DNA of 64,000 nt from Candidatus Thiodiazotropha sp. (ex Monitilora ramsayi) (GTDB lineage: Bacteria; Pseudomonadota; Gammaproteobacteria; Chromatiales; Chromatiaceae). The stretch lies in contig JAHXIP010000001.1 in NCBI GenBank assembly GCA_025655575.1, positions 310,001 through 374,000 of the forward strand. The letters run 5' to 3'. Below, piece by piece: positions 26,770-34,798 of this stretch (positions are counted from its first letter, which is position 1; each line of letters opens with the position of its first letter). The translations under genes were made by a program, and so were the position numbers. A model generated the notes under the pieces. The model was not told where the DNA came from. It did no database searches and saw only the letters and a list, made by a program, of their open reading frames with translations.

Positions 26770-27627
26770 ATGTCTAGTCAGAGAGATGGTTTAAAAGTAG
26801 CAGAGTTCTGGGGCATACCCATCTTTATACATTGGTCATTCCCTATCGGGGGGCTGGTGATTTCAGCTTATGCTGGTTTTGACCTATGGAAGGCATTCTA
26901 CTACTCCATCGCCTACGTTCTTCTAATAGCAATTCATGAGTTTGGTCATGTCTTGGCTGCAAGAATGCTCAAGCTGAAAGTGTTTTCTATTCATATTTCT
27001 GGAATAGGAGGAAAGTGCTTCCTTGAGAAAGCAGACTCACTGCGTGGGGTAGCAATGGTGTACTCAGGTGGACTGTTCGCACAGATGCTTTTGTTTGCTA
27101 TCACCTTTACATACGCTAAAGTCTTTGGTCTGCCCGACGCTGTAATAGGGCGATGTTTGATTATCACGTTTACAATAGTAAACGTGTTCATTTTTCTAGT
27201 GAATATTATTCCCTATAAATCGCCAAATGGGTTGGGTACCGATGGATATATGCTCTGGAGGTTGTTACTCCATGTCGTCAAAGGTCACCCTCATCCCATG
27301 CTAAATCCGCAAGGTTCTTCATTGGTGTTTGAGCCAGAGACTAGTTTGTTGTCAATTGAAGAGCTCAGGCCCAGTGGATTTTCGACTGGTATCGAGATAC
27401 TTAACGATAATACAACTCCCATGGAGTTTGTTGTATTTATGCTGACAAAACACTTAGGCATCAAACAGGATGAGGCAATTTCACTAATGTTGGAAATACA
27501 TACTCGAGGAGGGTTGTTGATTCCGCTTCGTTTGGATAAGGCAATTGAGGTATCTGTCGATATTGCGGAAGATGTGAAGACGGCGGGACATCAGCTCGTG
27601 TGTCGTGCTGTTGATGCCCGAGAATAA
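26770..27627 (+). CDS. Site-2-type M50 metalloprotease fused to a ClpS-like domain
   Basis: 285 residues. The N-terminal half is a polytopic M50 protease: HEFGH at 56-60 gives the first two zinc ligands, and NIIP (145-148) followed by GTDGYM with Asp158 gives the third. The C-terminal 209-283 is ClpS-like: ILNDNTTPMEFVVFMLTKH, LMLEIHTRGG with the pocket His244, and an AGHQLVCRA ending. ClpS adaptors deliver N-degron substrates to ClpAP, so a membrane protease with a built-in N-degron reader is inferred. In ClpS the second Asp of the NDD pocket is changed here to Asn213. Start at ATG 26770; the frame upstream to 26659 has no signal of being translated. AT-rich compared with neighbours. Confidence 0.85.
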   Translation: MSSQRDGLKVAEFWGIPIFIHWSFPIGGLVISAYAGFDLWKAFYYSIAYVLLIAIHEFGHVLAARMLKLKVFSIHISGIGGKCFLEKADSLRGVAMVYSGGLFAQMLLFAITFTYAKVFGLPDAVIGRCLIITFTIVNVFIFLVNIIPYKSPNGLGTDGYMLWRLLLHVVKGHPHPMLNPQGSSLVFEPETSLLSIEELRPSGFSTGIEILNDNTTPMEFVVFMLTKHLGIKQDEAISLMLEIHTRGGLLIPLRLDKAIEVSVDIAEDVKTAGHQLVCRAVDARE

Positions 27628-27649
27628 AAAGAGCGCTAGGATAAAGAAA

Positions 27650-27705
27650 AAAGGGGTCGGTGACAATTGAGAATTCAAAAATTATCATTTGTCACCGGCC
27701 CCTTT
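27650..27705. repeat. REP-like long hairpin
   Basis: A 17-bp stem (27650-27666 with 27689-27705, one G-T pair) with a 22-base AT-rich loop. The stem reads AAAGGGGTCGGTGACAA. It follows the M50-ClpS stop and may also terminate it (TTT after the stem). The GGGGTC core resembles intergenic REP-type hairpins. Confidence 0.75.
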
Positions 27706-27738
27706 GGTCTTCAGTTTGGGACTTATGTGTAACCAATA

Positions 27739-28095
27739 ATGAAAATGCTAACGCGGAATTCCAATATATTTTACCTCGAATCTCTAAAAGAGCGGTTGGA
27801 AGCTAACGGCATACCGACCGTGATCCAGGGCACTGAAACTGCAAGGATGATCATTCCTCGCTTTTTACTGGAGCCAACACTTTGGGTGTATTTAGATGGT
27901 CAATTAGAAGATGCGTTAAAATTAATTGACGACCCAGATCATGAGGTAACAACGGGTATTGATATTGCAGATTTCTACACTAAGCAACCAAGCGAAGATG
28001 ATTTAAGGGCGGAAGTTACTCATACTATTGGCAACATATTCGCAATAGTATTATTTGTGGCACTTGTTGTATTTGTATTAACAAAAATCTTCTGA
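27739..28095 (+). CDS. DUF2007-like protein with C-terminal membrane anchor
   Basis: 118 residues. The N-terminal 70 resemble the small ferredoxin-like DUF2007/PII-signalling fold (ESLKERLEANGIPTVIQG, a WVYL strand followed by DALKLIDDP). A single C-terminal membrane helix (about 95-115, NIFAIVLFVALVVFVLTKIF) follows. The function of the family is unknown. A second DUF2007-like protein in this window (60005-60325) has a zinc ribbon instead of an anchor. No clear ribosome-binding site. AT-rich. Confidence 0.65.
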   Translation: MKMLTRNSNIFYLESLKERLEANGIPTVIQGTETARMIIPRFLLEPTLWVYLDGQLEDALKLIDDPDHEVTTGIDIADFYTKQPSEDDLRAEVTHTIGNIFAIVLFVALVVFVLTKIF

Positions 28096-28209
28096 ATGTT
28101 TATAAAGCATATAAACATATTTAACGGGAAGAGGAGGCTAGTAATAAAAAACTGTTCCATCCAAATAAGCTTCTATACTCAGCGTATTCAATGACAAAAG
28201 GAGAATACC

Positions 28210-28860
28210 ATGGGCAAAAAGCAGGTTTTTCTCTATAGGGGCGCGGAAATCGACGTTGAATGGGACGAAAGACTTTGCATACATATAGGTGAATGCGGAT
28301 ATGCAAAAGGTGAACTTTTTGTTGCAGGAAGAGATCCCTGGTGTCAACCTGATCTTTCATCCCTTGGTGATGTAAAGGAGATAGTGGAACGTTGTCCAAG
28401 TGGCGCACTGGTTTACAGAACCAAAGATGGCCAGATAACTGAAACTGCAACGTCAGAAAACACCTTAACCGTAAGTTACCAGGGTCCCTATTTTTTAAAG
28501 GGTGATTTGGCAATAGAAAAATCACCTGGCGATATGCCTGGTGTTGAATTACGAGCAGCATTGTGTCGCTGTGGTTTATCAAAAAACAAACCGTTTTGCG
28601 ATAATAGTCATGAAGGACAATTCAATGACTATGGTGCGGTAGGAGAAGCCGGTGAGCCTTTAAAGGAAACTGGCGGTAAATTAAAGATTACCCCATTAAA
28701 AGATGGTCCGTTCCTGTTATCGGGGAATGTCACGATCAAAGCCAGCAGTGGCCGTGCCGCCTGGCAAGGCAACAACGTGGCCTTGTGTCGTTGTGGTGCT
28801 TCGAAAAACAAACCGTTTTGTGATGGTACACATAAAACTATTGGGTTTAAAACTGATTAG
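28210..28860 (+). CDS. Three-cluster Fe-S protein: mono-cluster domain plus two CDGSH domains
   Basis: 216 residues. Residues about 1-75 form a divergent 4Fe-4S/Fer4_19-type domain (C23, C29, C45, and C62 in RCPSGAL). Two CDGSH domains follow: C119, C121, C130, H134 (CRCGLSKNKPFCDNSH) and C193, C195, C204, H208 (CRCGASKNKPFCDGTH). CDGSH proteins carry a redox-active 2Fe-2S centre with three Cys and one His, and can transfer clusters or electrons. AAGGAG lies before ATG 28210. No partner in the operon is obvious. Role inferred: Fe-S or redox handling. Confidence 0.85.
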   Translation: MGKKQVFLYRGAEIDVEWDERLCIHIGECGYAKGELFVAGRDPWCQPDLSSLGDVKEIVERCPSGALVYRTKDGQITETATSENTLTVSYQGPYFLKGDLAIEKSPGDMPGVELRAALCRCGLSKNKPFCDNSHEGQFNDYGAVGEAGEPLKETGGKLKITPLKDGPFLLSGNVTIKASSGRAAWQGNNVALCRCGASKNKPFCDGTHKTIGFKTD

Positions 28861-28925
28861 TTATAAAGCTCACGTGACAAAAGGCGTCGGTTACCGCAAT
28901 GTTATGAGTAAAAAGGAATTTAATC

Positions 28926-29714
28926 GTGTGGAATCCATTTCGTAAGAAACCATTGCTTACCAAGGAAGACGCTCATTTTCAGATTGAGTGTTATAAATGG
29001 TTACTTACCTACTTTGGCGGTGATGACTTTTACAAAGAATCACAGTTAGTACTACCTACCAGAGACTATTTTCCCTCTACTGTGGATTCACAGGAGTCTG
29101 CCGCGCATCAGACCTTTAATGAAGTTAAGAAATATGCAGGGATGGAAAAGTGGCCCGTTAAATTGGAAGCGCAAGAAGAAGATCCCAGCCTTCATGTTGC
29201 CCCAACGGTGGTTATCCAAAACGCTGAGCAAAGTCCGCTAGGCACATTCTCTGCTAAAGAAAACAACGAAGTAACTATTACCTATAACCCAAAAATAGTT
29301 ACCGATCCAACACAAATGGTAGCCACATTCGCTCATGAATTGTCGCACTATCTAACTGGAACAGCACCAGAACCACCGCCTGGTGGTTGGGATAATTGGG
29401 AATTTGCTACAGATATCGGTGCTACGTTCTTAGGCTTTGGAATATTTTTAGCCAATGCGGCCTTCAATTTTTGTCAATACTCGAGTGTTGGCACGGTAGG
29501 ATGGCAAACATCCGGTGGAGGGTATCTCACCGAAGCGGAACATAGTTATTCTTTGGCAATCTTTCTACGTCTTAAAGGTATATCGCCAGAGATGGCACTT
29601 TCTCACTGTGATACAAACGTTAAAGCATATCTCAAGAAGGCATTAAGAGAGCTTGATAGTAGCAATGTCATCAGTGATTTAAAGGGAGTTGCCTATGCAC
29701 CGCAAAACTCATAA
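28926..29714 (+). CDS. Putative zinc metallopeptidase (HELSH)
   Basis: 262 residues with no recognised family. HELSH at 137-141 follows a beta strand (VATFAHELSHYL), and Glu159 in WEFATDIGATFLGFG lies 18 residues after the second His, as in gluzincins. Two hydrophobic segments flank the C-terminal side (about 164-185). GTG 28926 is preceded by AAGGA. No signal peptide. It belongs to the AT-rich island, and with the M50-ClpS gene gives two metallopeptidases within 3 kb. Confidence 0.65.
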   Translation: MWNPFRKKPLLTKEDAHFQIECYKWLLTYFGGDDFYKESQLVLPTRDYFPSTVDSQESAAHQTFNEVKKYAGMEKWPVKLEAQEEDPSLHVAPTVVIQNAEQSPLGTFSAKENNEVTITYNPKIVTDPTQMVATFAHELSHYLTGTAPEPPPGGWDNWEFATDIGATFLGFGIFLANAAFNFCQYSSVGTVGWQTSGGGYLTEAEHSYSLAIFLRLKGISPEMALSHCDTNVKAYLKKALRELDSSNVISDLKGVAYAPQNS

Positions 29715-29745
29715 CTAGTGGGCTAAATGTGCTCCCACGGAATTT

Positions 29746-29780
29746 AAACGGGGTTAGAGTAAAGTCCTCTGACCCCGTTT
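29746..29780. repeat. REP-like hairpin at island end
   Basis: A 14-bp stem (29746-29759 with 29767-29780, one mismatch) with a 7-base loop. The stem reads AAACGGGGTTAGAG. It ends the zincin gene region and shares the GGGGT core with the hairpin at 27650. Confidence 0.7.
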
Positions 29781-29838
29781 GTTTACCGAATAATACGTTA
29801 ACGGGCCAAAACCCGTGATCAGTTTGCCAGCCGCTGTT

Positions 29839-31665
29839 TTATTCAGGTTCGATCTCAATCAAGGTCTCACCTGGGGTTACCGCATCTCCCTGCTTTATGA
29901 ACACGCCGGTTACGCGACCGCCAATCGGTGCCTGTACCTCGGTCTCCATTTTCATCGCCTCGGTGATGAGAACCGGTTGGCCTGCGTCGATGATGTCGTC
30001 CTCTGCCACCAGCACCTCGATGATATTGCCCGGCATGGAGGTGGTGACATCTCCTTCTTTGGTTGCCTTGGGGCGTCGGGTGGCGATCTCCTTTTTTATC
30101 GCACCTTCGGCGCCGCCGGTCAGCACGATCTCGTCCAGGGTTTCGACGACCGCTTCTTCGGGTACGCCGTCCACTGTGAGGTAAAAATGGCGCTCCGATT
30201 GTGCCTTGTGGCCGGAGCCGGTGATCTTTACGTGGTAGGACTCGCCGTGTAGCACGATATTGAATTCGGTGGGCGAGTTCTGTTGGTCGTTTCCGCTCGG
30301 TAGGGGTTCGAGCGTCTCCGGTACCAGGGTGTCGTTGGCGCGCTGCTCTAAAAATTGACGCCCCACCTCCGGGAACATGGCAAAGGTGAGGACGTCTTCG
30401 TCGTTTTGCGCCAGTTCGCCGATCTCTATGCGCAGTTGGTCCAGTTCGTTCGGCAACAGGTCGGCGGGCCGGCAGTCGATTATTGCTTCTTTGCCCACCG
30501 CTTTTTGCTGCAGTTCACTGTCGACAGCCGACGGCGGCTTGCCGTAGCCGCCGTGGAGGTAGGTTTTGACTTCGTTGGTGATGGTCTGGTAACGGTTGCC
30601 GGTAATCACATTGAGCACCGCCTGGGTGCCGACGATTTGGGATGTGGGGGTGACCAGCGGCAGATAGCCCAGGTCCTTGCGTACCCGTGGGATCTCCTCC
30701 ATGACCTCGTTCATCCTGTCCAGGGCATTTTGTTCTTTCAGCTGATTGGCGAGATTGGAGATCATGCCGCCCGGTATCTGGTTGACCTGCACCCGTGTGT
30801 CCACGCCGGTAAAAGCGCTCTCATATTGGTGATACTTTTTGCGTATCTCGTAGAAATAGAGGCCGATTTCCTGCAGGGCCTCAAGGTCCAGCTGGCTGTC
30901 GTAGGGGGTATTGCGCAGGGCGGCGACCAGGCTTTCGGTCGGGGGGTGGCTGGTCCCGCCGGACCAGGAGGAGATGGCGGTGTCGATATGATCGCAGCCA
31001 TTCTCGATGGCTTTGAGATGGCACATGCCCGCCAGTCCGGAGGTACTGTGGGAGTGCAGGTGGAGGGGTAGATCCACCGCATCTTTCAGCGCCTTGACCA
31101 ATTCGGCGGTGGCATAGGGGGTGAGCAGCCCCGCCATGTCTTTGATGCAGAGGCTGTCACACTCCATGGCAGCCAGCGCCTTGGCCATGTGGACGAAACC
31201 CTCCACCGTATGCACAGGACTGACGGTGTAACAGATCGTACCCTGGGCATGCTTGCCCGCCGCTTTGGTTGCCTCGATAGCGGTCTTGAGATTGCGCACG
31301 TCGTTGAGTGCGTCGAAGATACGGAACACATCCATGCCGTTATCTGCCGCCTTCTGCACGAAGGCTTGTACCACATCATCGGCGTAGTGGCGGTACCCGA
31401 GCAGGTTCTGGCCGCGCAGCAGCATCTGCAGGCGGGTGTTGGGTAGTGCTGCACGGAGTTTTCTCAGCCGCTCCCAGGGGTCCTCTTTGAGGAAGCGCAG
31501 GCAGGCGTCGTAGGTTGCACCGCCCCAGCACTCCAGGGACCAGTAGCCGATGGCGTCCAGTTGCGGACAGATCGGCAGCATGTCATCGGTGCGCATGCGG
31601 GTGGCGATGAGGGATTGGTGGGCGTCGCGCAGGATGACGTCAGTCAGTTCTATCTTTTGCATCAC
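29839..31665 (-). CDS. pycB: Pyruvate carboxylase subunit B (carboxyltransferase-biotin carrier)
   Basis: 608 residues. N-terminal HMGL-like carboxyltransferase domain (DAHQSLIATRMRTDDM, with GGATYDACLRFL and LPLHLHSHSTSG carrying metal and biotin-site residues), a conserved middle domain, and a C-terminal biotinyl domain with the lysine in ITEAMKMETEV. With the biotin-carboxylase subunit beside it, this makes oxaloacetate from pyruvate, bicarbonate and ATP. Sequences of this kind are also named oxaloacetate decarboxylase alpha, but no oadB or oadG genes are present. ATG 31665 or 31662. Confidence 0.9.
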   Translation of the reverse strand: MMQKIELTDVILRDAHQSLIATRMRTDDMLPICPQLDAIGYWSLECWGGATYDACLRFLKEDPWERLRKLRAALPNTRLQMLLRGQNLLGYRHYADDVVQAFVQKAADNGMDVFRIFDALNDVRNLKTAIEATKAAGKHAQGTICYTVSPVHTVEGFVHMAKALAAMECDSLCIKDMAGLLTPYATAELVKALKDAVDLPLHLHSHSTSGLAGMCHLKAIENGCDHIDTAISSWSGGTSHPPTESLVAALRNTPYDSQLDLEALQEIGLYFYEIRKKYHQYESAFTGVDTRVQVNQIPGGMISNLANQLKEQNALDRMNEVMEEIPRVRKDLGYLPLVTPTSQIVGTQAVLNVITGNRYQTITNEVKTYLHGGYGKPPSAVDSELQQKAVGKEAIIDCRPADLLPNELDQLRIEIGELAQNDEDVLTFAMFPEVGRQFLEQRANDTLVPETLEPLPSGNDQQNSPTEFNIVLHGESYHVKITGSGHKAQSERHFYLTVDGVPEEAVVETLDEIVLTGGAEGAIKKEIATRRPKATKEGDVTTSMPGNIIEVLVAEDDIIDAGQPVLITEAMKMETEVQAPIGGRVTGVFIKQGDAVTPGETLIEIEPE

Positions 31666-31678
31666 TTAATACTCGTAT

Positions 31679-33097
31679 TCAAAGTCCGGCATGGGCGGCT
31701 ACGGCCACGGCGAGGGCGGCGGCAAATTCTTCCTTGCGCCGTTTGTCGGTGTATTCCGTCAGCTTCGGGTGGTCTTCCACGAAGGCGGTGGTGAAACGCC
31801 CTTCACGGAACTCGGGGTGGTTGAGGATCTCCAGGTAGTAGGGCTTGGTGGTGCGGATACCGTCTACCACCATGTCTTTCAGTGCCCGTTCCCCACGGCT
31901 GATGGCATCCTCCCAGGTCAGCGCCCAGACGATCACCTTGGCGATCATCGAATCGTAATAGGGCGGTATCGTGTAACCGGTGTAGATGGCGGTGTCGGTG
32001 CGTACGCCCGGGCCGCCCGGTGCATAGTAGCGGGAGATGCGTCCGAAACTTGGCAGGAAGTTGTTTTTCGGGTCCTCTGCATTGACCCGGAATTGGATGG
32101 CGAAACCCCGGCGTTGGGTTTCGTGCTGTTTGAATCTCAGTGGCAGGCCCGCCGCCACCCGGATCTGCTCCTCGACGATATCGACGCCGGTGATGGTCTC
32201 GCTGATGGTGTGTTCCACCTGTACCCGGGTGTTCATTTCCATGAAATAGAAGCGTCCGCTCTCATCCTGCAGAAATTCCACGGTGCCGGCGCTGGTGTAA
32301 CCGACCGCCTTGGCGGCGATGACTGCCAGGCCGCCCAGGTATTGGCGCTGGCCCTCGTCAAGTTGCGGCGAGGGGGCGATTTCTATCAGTTTCTGGTTGC
32401 GCCGTTGGATGGAGCAGTCACGCTCATAGAGATGGATACAGTTACCCTGGTTGTCGGCCAGCACCTGCAGCTCGATGTGCCGCGGGTTGACAATGCATTT
32501 TTCCAGAAACACTTCGGCGCGGCCGAAAGCCTTGGTCGCTTCTGAGATGACCCGCTCATAATTCCGTTGCAGATCCTCTGCCGAATCACAGCGCCTGATG
32601 CCTCGCCCGCCGCCGCCGGAGGTTGCCTTGAGCATGACCGGATAGCCGATCTGCCCGGCTACCTGTAGCGCCTCGCCCAGGTCTGCCAGATTCTTATTGG
32701 TGCCCGGCGTCACCGGCACGCCTGCCGCCGTCATTGCCTGGCGCGCCTCGGTTTTGTCGCCCATGCGCCGGATCACCTCCGCCGAGGGACCGATGAAGGT
32801 GACGCCGCGCCGTTCGCAGGCCGCCGCGAACTCTGCGTTTTCCGAGAGAAAGCCGTAACCCGGATGAATGGCGTCACACCCGGTCTGCAACGCCAGATTG
32901 ACGATATGGTGGATATTGAGATAGCCCGATACCGGGTCCGGTCCCAGGCTGTAGGCCTCATCCGCTTTCTTCACATGCAGTGAGTAACGATCCGCATCCG
33001 CATAGATGGCGACCGAGCGGATGCCCATCTCAGCACAGGCGCGGATGATGCGTACCGCAATTTCGCCCCGGTTGGCGACCAGAATCTTTCTTAACAT
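31679..33097 (-). CDS. pycA: Pyruvate carboxylase subunit A (biotin carboxylase)
   Basis: 472 residues, ATP-grasp biotin carboxylase. LVANRGEIAVRIIRAC opens the pre-ATP domain; the glycine-rich KATSGGGGRGIRR loop (about 160) binds ATP; EMNTRVQVEHTISE carries the carboxylation-site residues. It carboxylates the biotin of PycB. GGGAGA precedes ATG 33097, and pycB begins 13 bases after its stop, so the pair is one operon. A separate accC for fatty-acid synthesis is presumably elsewhere. Confidence 0.93.
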   Translation of the reverse strand: MLRKILVANRGEIAVRIIRACAEMGIRSVAIYADADRYSLHVKKADEAYSLGPDPVSGYLNIHHIVNLALQTGCDAIHPGYGFLSENAEFAAACERRGVTFIGPSAEVIRRMGDKTEARQAMTAAGVPVTPGTNKNLADLGEALQVAGQIGYPVMLKATSGGGGRGIRRCDSAEDLQRNYERVISEATKAFGRAEVFLEKCIVNPRHIELQVLADNQGNCIHLYERDCSIQRRNQKLIEIAPSPQLDEGQRQYLGGLAVIAAKAVGYTSAGTVEFLQDESGRFYFMEMNTRVQVEHTISETITGVDIVEEQIRVAAGLPLRFKQHETQRRGFAIQFRVNAEDPKNNFLPSFGRISRYYAPGGPGVRTDTAIYTGYTIPPYYDSMIAKVIVWALTWEDAISRGERALKDMVVDGIRTTKPYYLEILNHPEFREGRFTTAFVEDHPKLTEYTDKRRKEEFAAALAVAVAAHAGL

Positions 33098-33383
33098 CGG
33101 TTCTCCCAGTCGTTCGTCAATGACTGTTATGTCTCACAGACAGGCTTGTTTCAAGCAGCCGTTATTATCTGCATAAACGGCGATGTTCTCCAGTCTGTTT
33201 CGGTGGCATGGGATATCGACCTGGGAGGCGATCATCCCCCAGGCTGTTTTTTCGATGGTTTGCACCACCTCTCCTGTATGCGCTGGAATGAAGTAGTCCG
33301 GGAATTCGGTGCGCGAGCCTGGCCGACGAAGTGTCTGCTTCAATCGGTCAGGCTTGCATCTTTAGGGTTGTGCCGGCGGCTGC

Positions 33384-33485
33384 TTATGGCTGCGGGTTGA
33401 TGAGTTGACCATCCCGCTGGAGATAGCCTTGTTCTGACAGCATGACAACTTGCTGATGGAATTGTTCGACTGCCACTTGGCTCAG
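33384..33485 (-). pseudogene. Relic of a DUF945-family gene 3' end
   Basis: 33 codons and a stop. The frame reads QVVMLSEQGYLQRDGQLI, matching the C-terminal segment of the DUF945 protein at 34799-36274 (QVAMLSEQGYLQREGQLI), and aligned DNA is visibly similar over about 90 bases. An in-frame stop lies just before it, so it is not translated as part of a gene. The rest of the gap 33098-33504 holds nothing I recognise. It and the intact gene bracket the serine-protease gene. Confidence 0.75.
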
Positions 33486-33504
33486 TTAGACGGCTTGAAA
33501 GTAC

Positions 33505-34677
33505 TTATTGTTCATCTGCGTGATCGGTTACTTGTATGGTATTCAAGTGTCCTTCAAACTCTTTAAGAATAAGTTCCATGGGTAGAGCAAGGCCAAAACC
33601 CTCTGCACTAACATGTTCTGCAGCTTTTGCTGTATTGACGCCTAGAACATGTCCTGACTCATCAATTAAGGGACCGCCACTGTTGCCGGGTAAAATTTGT
33701 GTGTCGGTTACGACATAGTCATCATCGATACGGGTGATGATTCCACTGGTTACTGAATCCCTCATGCCGTATGGGCTGCCTACCGCAAATACTTTCATTC
33801 CCTGATGTACTGAAGATGCCTCTTGTGGCGGCAGAAATGGTGTTTTATAGCCATCAAGCTTGAGTAAAGCAAGATCGTGATCTTTACTGATTTTAATCAA
33901 ACGAGCGGATAGTTTTGTTTCATCCTTAGTGAAGATGCGAAAGGTTGTAGCAAACATTGCTCGGCTGCTTTTTCTATTGAATTCTGAGCGTGCGTCATTA
34001 AAATTTTTACGCTTGATCTTGAATTCTCTCTTTATTTCTCTGTACTCCTTTGCGTCCTCGTCATACTCTTGTTTCAGCGCTTGGTATTCACTTTTTAAAT
34101 CATCTCTTTGCGTGCTGGATGTTGCGCGATTGATAGCGCGTTTGTATCCTTTAAGCTGCTTTTTCATTTTTCCAATTGACACACCTTCCTGTCGTAGTAC
34201 CTGTTCTGCATCCTTGTATGCCTTTTTACGCTCTTCCATCTTGTCATGTAGTTCCTTCCATTGGTCTGTTTCGGCGGGCCGAACAACATGTTTGTTGGTA
34301 ATAATGTGTCCTTCATTTGAAACAAAAAATCCGGAGCCTTTCATCATTGGCGTCTCAATAGAAACAGCAGACAAAGTGGCCTTTTCGATAGGGTTGTTTG
34401 GCTGATACTGCTCTAATAGGTCTGAGTGAATGTCCTTTGATATGGTGTCTGGTTTGCTTGAGGCGATTGCAGTTTGGGTGGTTGCAGTACCCTGTGTTGG
34501 TTTGTCACTAAAGTGCCATTTTCCATTTTCATCCTGATACTTATAGATCTCAGCAAGAGCTGGGTTAGCTATAAGTGAGGCAATGACTAATACACTGAGC
34601 GAAATTAGAAATGAGGTACTCTTGTGTTTGGTCAGTGATACAGTATTTTTGTAAGACTTTGTGTTGAGGGAAGACAT
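33505..34677 (-). CDS. Trypsin-like serine protease with DUF4124 and coiled-coil insert
   Basis: 390 residues. A signal or anchor helix (about 21-42) is followed by a DUF4124 domain (EIYKYQDENGKWHFSDKP, 43-60). The protease fold has His130 in TNKHVV, Asp268 in DHDLALLKL and Ser333 in PGNSGGPLI. Between His and Asp, where proteases usually have a short loop, sits about 100 residues of charged coiled coil (140-240). No PDZ domain. Likely periplasmic. The gene is AT-richer than its neighbours and lies between an intact DUF945 gene and a relic of one. Substrate unknown. Confidence 0.82.
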   Translation of the reverse strand: MSSLNTKSYKNTVSLTKHKSTSFLISLSVLVIASLIANPALAEIYKYQDENGKWHFSDKPTQGTATTQTAIASSKPDTISKDIHSDLLEQYQPNNPIEKATLSAVSIETPMMKGSGFFVSNEGHIITNKHVVRPAETDQWKELHDKMEERKKAYKDAEQVLRQEGVSIGKMKKQLKGYKRAINRATSSTQRDDLKSEYQALKQEYDEDAKEYREIKREFKIKRKNFNDARSEFNRKSSRAMFATTFRIFTKDETKLSARLIKISKDHDLALLKLDGYKTPFLPPQEASSVHQGMKVFAVGSPYGMRDSVTSGIITRIDDDYVVTDTQILPGNSGGPLIDESGHVLGVNTAKAAEHVSAEGFGLALPMELILKEFEGHLNTIQVTDHADEQ

Positions 34678-34798
34678 ACATAATTACCTGTTCTTAACTC
34701 GAAAAAACCAGTTCATAGAATTATTACTTTTATCAATGCAGCGTATTCTTCATGTGCGCTGGACCTTCATGGGGTCTCTCTGAGGCTAAGGCTGTGTT

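Noticed and set aside
29839..31665. Oxaloacetate decarboxylase alpha subunit
   Set aside because: The paired biotin carboxylase gene and absence of oadB/oadG favour a two-subunit pyruvate carboxylase.
33134..33343. 69-residue frame in the gap upstream of pycA
   Set aside because: No start signal or family; the neighbouring gene relic explains part of the gap instead.
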